Shown here: piece by piece, positions 5,377 to 10,969 of the stretch
Position numbering within the stretch: position 1 is the first letter of the stretch
Layout: each line of letters starts with the position of its first letter
Assembly (NCBI GenBank): GCA_945906915.1
Contig: CAMDSI010000061.1
Coordinates: 1 to 10,969 of the forward strand
From: Spirosoma fluviale
GTDB lineage: Bacteria; Bacteroidota; Bacteroidia; Cytophagales; Spirosomataceae
Reading direction: 5' to 3'
Length of the DNA: 10,969 bases
Position numbers and translations under genes: made by a program
Notes under the pieces: generated by a model
What the model saw: the letters and a program-made list of their open reading frames with translations, nothing else
Told to the model about the DNA's origin: nothing
The model's database searches: none

Positions 5377-7164
5377 TTATTTGTGATCAAAAATCGTCAA
5401 AATTTCTTCATCTAACAAACGCGTCGATAATCCTAAAGCTTTAGGCACCTCGTAGTGATAGAAGAACTTCATGGTGTGTATTTTATCTGTGTAGAAGGCT
5501 TTGTCCTCTGCGCTTAAACCACCTTTCGCTAGTGCCGCAGCAGCCACATGACCTTGCTTTAACCATTGCCAAGCTACCGTGATCAGGCCAAATAACTCCA
5601 TATACAAAGTAGAGTCCGCTAAGAAAACTTCTATTTCGCCTTTCATTGCGAAGCCTAATTTATGCATCGTCACCTTCGTTAAATTAGCTAATTCCTTCTC
5701 AAGCATCGAAGCATATTTAGCTAGACTTTCGTGTCCTTTAGCCACCGCAATATCCGCGAAAACTAATTTTCCTAAGGTCTGTAAGGCCTCTCCATTGTTT
5801 GCCGGAATACCACGACCTAATAAAGTCAAACCGTGAATACCTGTCGTACCCTCATAGATAGACATAATCCGCACATCGCGCGCCATCTGCTCTAAAGGGA
5901 AATCTTCTGTGTAGCCGTAACCACCCAATACTTGCAAGCCCTGATTAACTGCAAGTGTTCCCATCTCCGCTGGATATGTTTTCGCCACGGTAGTCATCAA
6001 GTCAAGCATCATTTGGGCTTCTTTTTTAGCCTCGCCATCAAGGCTCTTCGCTAAATCATCCCACATAAAGCATTGGAATAAAAGACCCATGGATCCTTCT
6101 ACAATGGCTTTTTGGAAATATAACATACGTCGCACGTCCGGGTGATTTTTAATCAAGGTAGGAGGCGTATGCGGATCTTTGTTCGTTAATAAACGACCTT
6201 GAGCACGCTCGTTTGCGTATTGCTTAGAAGCGTGGTAGGCAGCTGACGCAATGTATGCACCACCCATTCCTACGCCTAGACGCGCTTCGTTCATCATTTG
6301 GAACATATAAGACAAACCTCTGTTCGGTTCGCCCACTAAATAGCCGATGGAATTGCCTTTATCACCAAAAGAAAGGTGAAGGGCAGGCGTCGCTTTTTGG
6401 CCCATCTTATGGTAAACACCTAAAGAGATTACTTCGTTATTCACGAGTGCTCCGTTTTCAATGCGCTTCTTAGGAACAACGAAAAGGGATATCCCTTTTG
6501 TACCCGCCGGAGCTCCTTCTAAACGAGCTAAAACTAAGTGAATGATATTTTCTGAGAAGTGATTATCCCCTCCAGAAATAAATATTTTTTGTCCTTTAAT
6601 GGCATAGGTTCCGTCCCCTAAATCCTTAGCAGAAGTAGACGCATCATTCAAGGAACTTCCCGCTTGTGGCTCCGTTAAACACATCGTGCCTGCCCACTTG
6701 CCGGCTAACATGTTCGGAACATACGTATCAGCTAATTCTTTCGAACCAAAAGAGGCAATCAGGTGTGCTGCCCCGTGGGATAATCCCGTAAACATCACGG
6801 CTGAATTATGTGCTGCACCGCGAATAAATTCGTGTGCCCCACCTATCATTGAAGGTACTTGCTGACCTCCATGTTCTAAATCAAACGTACAGCCGATCAT
6901 GCCCGATTCGCCCATTTCCTTCATATAAGGCTCAATTCCCGGGTGAACTTGTACGATTCCATCCACTAATTCAGCTGCTTTGCGATCTGAATCTACATAG
7001 ATAGGACGTAAGTATTTCTCAGCAATGGCTTCCGCTGAGTCTAATACCATAGTAAACATGTCTGGGGTATAATCCGCGTAACGGGGATAATTACACAGAG
7101 AAGCTGTATCAAAAACCTCGTTTAAAATAAAGTCTAGGTTGCGACGGTCGTATTCTTTTGCCAT
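5377..7164 (-). CDS. Acyl-CoA dehydrogenase, large type with C-terminal extension
   Basis: FAD enzyme that introduces the trans-2 double bond in acyl-CoA, the first step of fatty-acid beta-oxidation, passing electrons to ETF. At 595 residues it is longer than the ~380-residue short/medium-chain enzymes and matches the long bacterial group with an added helical C-terminal domain (~465-595). An N-terminal helical domain covers ~1-155. The FAD/substrate strand MCLTEPQAGSS is at ~161-171, then GTYAIKGQKIFISGGDNHFSE (~185-205; beta domain). The FAD-binding LGGYGYTEDFPLEQMARD is at ~413-430, and IYEGTTGIHGLTLLGRG has Glu438 at the position of the catalytic base of MCAD/SCAD. No signal peptide: cytoplasmic. 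It sits 8 bases upstream of the M1 peptidase. A hairpin and a candidate promoter precede it. Chain-length preference cannot be read from the sequence. Confidence 0.94.
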   Translation of the reverse strand: MAKEYDRRNLDFILNEVFDTASLCNYPRYADYTPDMFTMVLDSAEAIAEKYLRPIYVDSDRKAAELVDGIVQVHPGIEPYMKEMGESGMIGCTFDLEHGGQQVPSMIGGAHEFIRGAAHNSAVMFTGLSHGAAHLIASFGSKELADTYVPNMLAGKWAGTMCLTEPQAGSSLNDASTSAKDLGDGTYAIKGQKIFISGGDNHFSENIIHLVLARLEGAPAGTKGISLFVVPKKRIENGALVNNEVISLGVYHKMGQKATPALHLSFGDKGNSIGYLVGEPNRGLSYMFQMMNEARLGVGMGGAYIASAAYHASKQYANERAQGRLLTNKDPHTPPTLIKNHPDVRRMLYFQKAIVEGSMGLLFQCFMWDDLAKSLDGEAKKEAQMMLDLMTTVAKTYPAEMGTLAVNQGLQVLGGYGYTEDFPLEQMARDVRIMSIYEGTTGIHGLTLLGRGIPANNGEALQTLGKLVFADIAVAKGHESLAKYASMLEKELANLTKVTMHKLGFAMKGEIEVFLADSTLYMELFGLITVAWQWLKQGHVAAAALAKGGLSAEDKAFYTDKIHTMKFFYHYEVPKALGLSTRLLDEEILTIFDHK

Positions 7165-7186
7165 GGTTATAACGTTTAGGTTACAA

Positions 7187-7218
7187 CAAATTTGCAGAGA
7201 AAAAAACTATTATGCAAG
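7187..7218 (-). promoter_or_regulatory. Candidate promoter of the acyl-CoA dehydrogenase gene
   Basis: On the minus strand CTTG (7218-7215), 20 bases, then CAAATTTG (7194-7187). This fits the Bacteroidota pattern TTTG-N19-21-TAnnTTTG with one mismatch in each box. The -7 box is 22 bases from the ATG (7164), which allows a short 5' leader. The -33 element coincides with the loop of the terminator-like hairpin. Weaker than the promoter at 1204. Confidence 0.4.
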
Positions 7219-7226
7219 CATACTAG
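7200..7226 (-). terminator. Weak intrinsic terminator after the DUF4249 gene
   Basis: On the minus strand, CTAGTATG (7226-7219), loop CTTG, CATAATAG (7214-7207): seven of eight pairs with one G-A mismatch. Seven T follow (7206-7200). The stem is AT-rich, so termination is probably partial. It starts two bases after the DUF4249 stop (7229-7231), the right place to end the receptor operon. Confidence 0.5.
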
Positions 7227-7228
7227 TT

Positions 7229-8290
7229 TTATAATGGAGGCAAAGAATATCCGAGGTTATATTTGATAAATGACGCGTCTTTACAATTCCAAAGCGGGAT
7301 GTCTTTTCTACGGATATTATTGAAGTCCACATAGAATCCTAATTTCCGATAAGCCGCTTCAGGAATCCCATTAAAACGATCTACCGTTAAGCGTTTCTGC
7401 GTTAAACCCCCTACCATAAAATAGCCTAGCACTTCTTGTGATGGATCAGTGATACATTTCAAATTTCCCACCACCTGAGCCGGAACCTTGTCAAAAATCC
7501 CTCCATTTAGCTTCCGCTGATCTTCTAATCTTTTCCAATAAGTATAGGTTTCTTTAGAGACAGAATACGCATCTAATTGCACCACCCAATTCGTAAAATC
7601 CTCGTAAGGAAGCTGACCTACATCAAGGGACAAATTCTTACCGCTTAACAGGAAATCATCTAAAAGATAGGGTTGCGTATTTTGAGGTGCCTGCCAGCAT
7701 AAGCAATTACAAGGCGGCGTGGGTGCCGGTGGTGGTGGTGGCGCAGGGCAAGTCAATAAGAATTGACGGAAATCTTGGCGCTTCACAAAATAATAATCTT
7801 CTGTCGCCTTGGGATCTTTTATGCTGGCCTTCAATGGAAAGCGCATATCTTCTACCTTAGTCGCATCCTGAAAGGAATAGGAGAATTCAGCGAGTTCAGG
7901 AGCCGAATTTATGGTTTGGAAATTGGATTCGATTGTTTTGCCGTCCAAAAGCTTAATACGCAATTTGTATTTTTGACCCACCACTCCCTTAAATCCAACT
8001 GGGCTTAAGTAATAGCCTTTACTCTTCTCGTAAAATGCCGTTTCCTTACCACTTCCATCTAGGATACGCACATTGGCATCTGTAATGGGTTGGCCTGAAA
8101 ACTGGGTAATATCATAGGGGGAATAAGCGCTAACATAATTCAAACGAACGTTATAGGGCCCATCTACATTTGAAATTTCGCCATATACGACGATAGCCGA
8201 ACTGACGTTTTCGGTTTTAAAATCCTCAATCTCCGTCTCGCAAGAACTCAAAAGAAATAAGGCACAACAAAATAGGATTAGGTGTCTCAT
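7229..8290 (-). CDS. DUF4249 domain-containing outer-membrane lipoprotein
   Basis: The 353-residue product has a lipoprotein signal: MRHLILFCCALFLLSSC, lipobox LSSC with acylated Cys17. The mature start is acidic (ETEIED), as in Bacteroidota lipoproteins exported to the cell surface. After that comes a beta-rich region (~30-170), beginning IVVYGEISNVDGPYNVRLNY, with TDANVRILDGSGKE at ~70-83. Layout and position directly after a TonB-dependent receptor match DUF4249 proteins, whose function is not established; by analogy with SusD it may be the surface partner of the receptor. Residues 181-199 form a Cys- and Pro-rich loop with Cys181, 194, 196 and 198, then Trp199. The start codon overlaps the receptor stop (TAATG, one shared base), so translation is likely coupled. 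Family call rests on motif memory and context. Confidence 0.82.
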   Translation of the reverse strand: MRHLILFCCALFLLSSCETEIEDFKTENVSSAIVVYGEISNVDGPYNVRLNYVSAYSPYDITQFSGQPITDANVRILDGSGKETAFYEKSKGYYLSPVGFKGVVGQKYKLRIKLLDGKTIESNFQTINSAPELAEFSYSFQDATKVEDMRFPLKASIKDPKATEDYYFVKRQDFRQFLLTCPAPPPPPAPTPPCNCLCWQAPQNTQPYLLDDFLLSGKNLSLDVGQLPYEDFTNWVVQLDAYSVSKETYTYWKRLEDQRKLNGGIFDKVPAQVVGNLKCITDPSQEVLGYFMVGGLTQKRLTVDRFNGIPEAAYRKLGFYVDFNNIRRKDIPLWNCKDASFIKYNLGYSLPPL

Positions 8291-10803
8291 TAGAATTTGA
8301 AGTTATACGTGATGGATGGAATCGCGGCGCCTAAAACCGATAATTGGTAGGTTTTCGCTTGGTTGATTTCGCCGGTGGAAGAACGGAAGTATACAGAATA
8401 CGCATTTTGACGACCCAATAAATTATAGATCGAGAAGTTCCAACTTCCCTGCCAGCGCTTACCTGGTTTGGGATCAATCGTGATTCCTACGTCTAATCGG
8501 ATGTAATCTGGAATACGTTCTGCATTACGTAAGGTGAAGGAAGCGGTTGAATAACCGTCAAGTAATTCTTTGATTTCCTTCGCAACTAGATAACTGTATG
8601 TAGATCCATTATAGGTATACGTGGCTTGTGCCAAACCTGGTCTAGGGAAAATCCCTGTCTCCACGGCATAATCATACAGATCATTAAAGGAATAAATCTT
8701 ATAACGTCCATTCGGGTAGGTAATCGGACGACCCGTGGTATAGGTGAAATTCGCATTAAAGGAGATACGGTTAGTCCAGCGGTTATTCAACACAAATTTG
8801 AAGGTATGTGGCGTATCAAAATTAGCGGGGAATTGAATCCCAAAATTCGCTTCCTTCTGATTCTCGTTTGCTTGAATCGTCCTAAATGTTCGTGCATAGG
8901 TATACGAAATCCAACCTGTTAATCGCTTTCCACGGGATTTTTTCAGAAAGAATTCCGCCCCATAGGCCATTCCTTTCCCCACTAATAATTGCGTTTCGAC
9001 TGTCGGATTCAAGTATAATTGTGCACCATCGACATAATCAACTACGTTGTTTAAGTTCTTATAGTACATCTCGACAGACGTTTCGAATACCGCATTCGAC
9101 GCATTCGTGAAGTTTTTGAAGAATCCGATGGAATATTGATCCGCGACTTGAGGGGGAATTTGTTGATTCGAATTTTTCCAAATATCTGATGGCGAAACGG
9201 CCATCGTATTCGATAATAGATGGCGGAATTGTTGCATCCGATTAAAGCCAATCTTTATCGAGAAGCTGGTATCAAGTTTAATGGCAAAAGACAAACGCGG
9301 CTCAAAACCCCCATAGCTAGCTACCACGTCATTCGAAGTTGCATTTAGGGTATCGGTTATCGTATTTATTTCTCTTGGGGTTCCTAACTTATACTGATAG
9401 AATTCACCAGGACCTAGTAATTGATAATAGGCGTAACGCAAACCATAATCTAGATTAAATTTCTTACCTATAGGTACGCTATGCCCCATATAGGCTGCCA
9501 TTTCTCGTGTATACTCCGTAGACATGGCGAATTTATCGATTTTAGAACTACTCGAATTAGGCACAAAGCTGCCGGCATCATTACTAAAGGCAGAAATTTC
9601 GGCACCCATATCTAAGCGTCCAGCTTTACCTAGGTCTTTACTTAATTCTTCTTTAAGGGAGGTTTGAATGATGGATGGTTTCCAAAGGAATTCCAAGCCC
9701 TGTTTTTGGCCCTCAATACCATAGGTATAATCGCTGTAGAAGGCCGTAAAATTATGGGATAAATCCCCTTTCAATAGCGCATTATGCTTAAAACTTAAGG
9801 TCTTCGTATTCCAAGAGTACAGCGTATCCTGTGCAAATTTAAATCCATCGTTACTCGCATATCCGGATAAGGAAATCCGCTGATTCTTCCCAAAACGATG
9901 CGTCAACTTAAAGTTCACATCATAAAAATCCGCCTTGCTCTTCGCTAAACTTGGATTAGGGAAATACTTCATGTAAAAATCTGAAATCGATCCACGCGCT
10001 CCTACGATTAACGACGTCTTTCCTTTCACAAGTGGACCATCCACTAAAATTCGAGATGAAATAGGGCCCACGCCACCCTGCATTGACCATTTATCAAAAT
10101 CGCCTTCCTTCACCCGAACATCCAAAACCGATGAGGCGCGACCGCCGTACATCGATGGAATTCCGCCTTTATACAAGCTCAGGTCTTGCACCATATCCGC
10201 ATTAAAGCCCGTAAAAAATCCAAATAGATGGGAGGTATTGAATAAGGGAACGCCGTCCAGTAGGACTAGGTTTTGGTCCACATTACCACCCCGCACATTA
10301 AATCCAGAGGCTCCTTCACCCACCGTAGAAACGCCGGGAAGCAATAAAATACTGCGAATGACATCTGCTTCTCCCATTAGGGTAGGGAGTTTTTTCAAGG
10401 TCTTCGAGGACATCTTCTCCACCCCCATCATCGCCCGATTCACGTTCGCATCTGCTTTTTCGGCGGTGATGACCACCTCACCTAATAGTTGTTCCGAGCG
10501 CTCTAGTTCGATGGTTGCTTGCGCATTTTTAGTCAGATCTAATCGAAAGGTCTTGTATTTATAGCCTAAACTCCGGGCGATTACCTGGTAGCTGCGAGCG
10601 GCAATCGTCACGGAAAATACCCCTAAAGAATCCGTCGTTCCACCCTCGGATGATCCCGAGAAAAAGACAGAGGCTCCTTCGATGGGCGCTTTGTTTTCAA
10701 CATCAATAATTTTTCCGGAGAAAACGACATAACCCTTGCGTTGGGCAAGCGCGATTGGGCCACAAAGCAGCAATAATAGAATTACCCTTAGGCCTTTTTT
10801 CAT
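8290..10803 (-). CDS. TonB-dependent receptor with carboxypeptidase-like N-terminal domain
   Basis: Outer-membrane gated barrel that imports a bound substrate using energy from TonB-ExbB-ExbD. In the 837 residues: signal peptide (MKKGLRV, hydrophobic run, cleavage near ALA 20); CarboxypepD_reg-like beta-sandwich at ~27-102 (GKIIDVENKAPIEGASVFF, then TDSLGVFSV); linker LGEVVITAEK at ~107-116. The plug is at ~127-232, with ADVIRSILLLPGVSTVGEGA, GFNVRGGNVDQNLVLLDGVP and SLYKGGIPSMYGGRASSVLDV. The barrel fills ~240-837 and ends in YNFKF, a C-terminal aromatic residue as expected for BAM-dependent insertion. Full length, no frameshift. It starts in an ATGA overlap with the FG-GAP gene stop and ends in a TAATG overlap with DUF4249. 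Substrate unknown; no sign that it is a classical SusC-type glycan receptor. Confidence 0.94.
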   Translation of the reverse strand: MKKGLRVILLLLLCGPIALAQRKGYVVFSGKIIDVENKAPIEGASVFFSGSSEGGTTDSLGVFSVTIAARSYQVIARSLGYKYKTFRLDLTKNAQATIELERSEQLLGEVVITAEKADANVNRAMMGVEKMSSKTLKKLPTLMGEADVIRSILLLPGVSTVGEGASGFNVRGGNVDQNLVLLDGVPLFNTSHLFGFFTGFNADMVQDLSLYKGGIPSMYGGRASSVLDVRVKEGDFDKWSMQGGVGPISSRILVDGPLVKGKTSLIVGARGSISDFYMKYFPNPSLAKSKADFYDVNFKLTHRFGKNQRISLSGYASNDGFKFAQDTLYSWNTKTLSFKHNALLKGDLSHNFTAFYSDYTYGIEGQKQGLEFLWKPSIIQTSLKEELSKDLGKAGRLDMGAEISAFSNDAGSFVPNSSSSKIDKFAMSTEYTREMAAYMGHSVPIGKKFNLDYGLRYAYYQLLGPGEFYQYKLGTPREINTITDTLNATSNDVVASYGGFEPRLSFAIKLDTSFSIKIGFNRMQQFRHLLSNTMAVSPSDIWKNSNQQIPPQVADQYSIGFFKNFTNASNAVFETSVEMYYKNLNNVVDYVDGAQLYLNPTVETQLLVGKGMAYGAEFFLKKSRGKRLTGWISYTYARTFRTIQANENQKEANFGIQFPANFDTPHTFKFVLNNRWTNRISFNANFTYTTGRPITYPNGRYKIYSFNDLYDYAVETGIFPRPGLAQATYTYNGSTYSYLVAKEIKELLDGYSTASFTLRNAERIPDYIRLDVGITIDPKPGKRWQGSWNFSIYNLLGRQNAYSVYFRSSTGEINQAKTYQLSVLGAAIPSITYNFKF

Positions 10804-10969
10804 TTCGTTTTATTACGTAAAATTAGCAGCCCTTTTGCCTGCTTCCATTGAGGATCGAACCCTCCTTCTGGGAATTTAGCTACCGCATGGGATCCCAGCG
10901 CCACATCTAAATCTCCGTCACCATCTACATCCGCGATATCCATCACAGACCAGCGGCCTAAATGCTGTA
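10800..10969 (-). CDS. FG-GAP/VCBS repeat protein, 3' end only
   Basis: On the minus strand an open frame enters from the right edge and ends at TGA (10802-10800), leaving 55 residues. It contains SVMDIADVDGDGDLDVALGS. The DVDGDGDLD stretch is the calcium-binding loop of FG-GAP/VCBS beta-propeller repeats, which occur in secreted or surface proteins. The tail, LLILRNKTK, is typical of such proteins ending on the last propeller strand; there is no C-terminal secretion domain. Its stop overlaps the receptor ATG as ATGA (10800-10803), so it belongs to the receptor operon and is its first visible gene. Size, signal peptide and number of repeats cannot be seen. Family confident, role unknown. Confidence 0.82.
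   Translation of the reverse strand, partial: QHLGRWSVMDIADVDGDGDLDVALGSHAVAKFPEGGFDPQWKQAKGLLILRNKTK

Noticed and set aside
5579..5836. Plus-strand open frame of 85 codons inside the acyl-CoA dehydrogenase gene
   Set aside because: Antisense to a conserved enzyme with no promoter or start signal; a shadow frame.
7706..7745. GGT/GGC-rich triplet run as a possible microsatellite or repeat element
   Set aside because: It is the complement of the Pro codons in the DUF4249 loop, only a few units long; treated as part of the gene.
10238..10564. Plus-strand open frame of 108 codons inside the TonB receptor gene
   Set aside because: Antisense to the conserved plug domain, Ser/Arg/Pro-rich, with no recognisable family.

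Overview
The window looks like chromosomal DNA of a member of the Bacteroidota, most likely an aerobic, environmental (Cytophagales-like) species. Four things point that way: a TonB-dependent receptor with an N-terminal carboxypeptidase-like domain next to a DUF4249 lipoprotein; a secreted M1 peptidase and a large acyl-CoA dehydrogenase of types common in that phylum; genes without clear Shine-Dalgarno sequences; and a promoter that fits the Bacteroidota consensus (TTTG, 19 bp, TAnnTTTG). The order and genus are inference. No mobile element, CRISPR array, tRNA or rRNA was seen.

The left third (1-3385) is on the plus strand. It begins inside hemA (glutamyl-tRNA reductase, N-terminus outside the window). 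recX follows after 10 bases. Next comes a compact regulatory region (1204-1362), then a class I/II aminotransferase and tyrA (prephenate dehydrogenase), which overlap by 14 bases and form a tyrosine-biosynthesis operon. A hairpin terminator with A and T tracts on both sides (3384-3421) closes this side and also serves the converging genes on the other strand.

The right two thirds (3422-10969) are on the minus strand. In transcription order they hold the 3' end of an FG-GAP/VCBS repeat protein (10800-10969), a TonB-dependent receptor, a DUF4249 lipoprotein, an acyl-CoA dehydrogenase and a secreted M1 metallopeptidase. The first three are joined by stop/start overlaps (ATGA, TAATG) and look like one outer-membrane unit. 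A weak hairpin plus T-tract and a candidate promoter between DUF4249 and the dehydrogenase suggest that dehydrogenase plus peptidase can form a second transcription unit.

The most interesting signal is the roughly 160 bases between recX and the aminotransferase. A consensus promoter is followed at once by a 21-codon reading frame with six tyrosines (8, 12, 13, 14, 17, 18) and no Phe or Trp. Three mutually exclusive RNA pairings follow, ending in a terminator whose T-tract touches the aminotransferase start codon. This has the full geometry of a ribosome-mediated transcription attenuator that senses charged tRNA-Tyr upstream of tyrosine-pathway genes. The leader peptide may even be translated from a leaderless mRNA. 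I know of no described example in this phylum for this operon, but I could not search.
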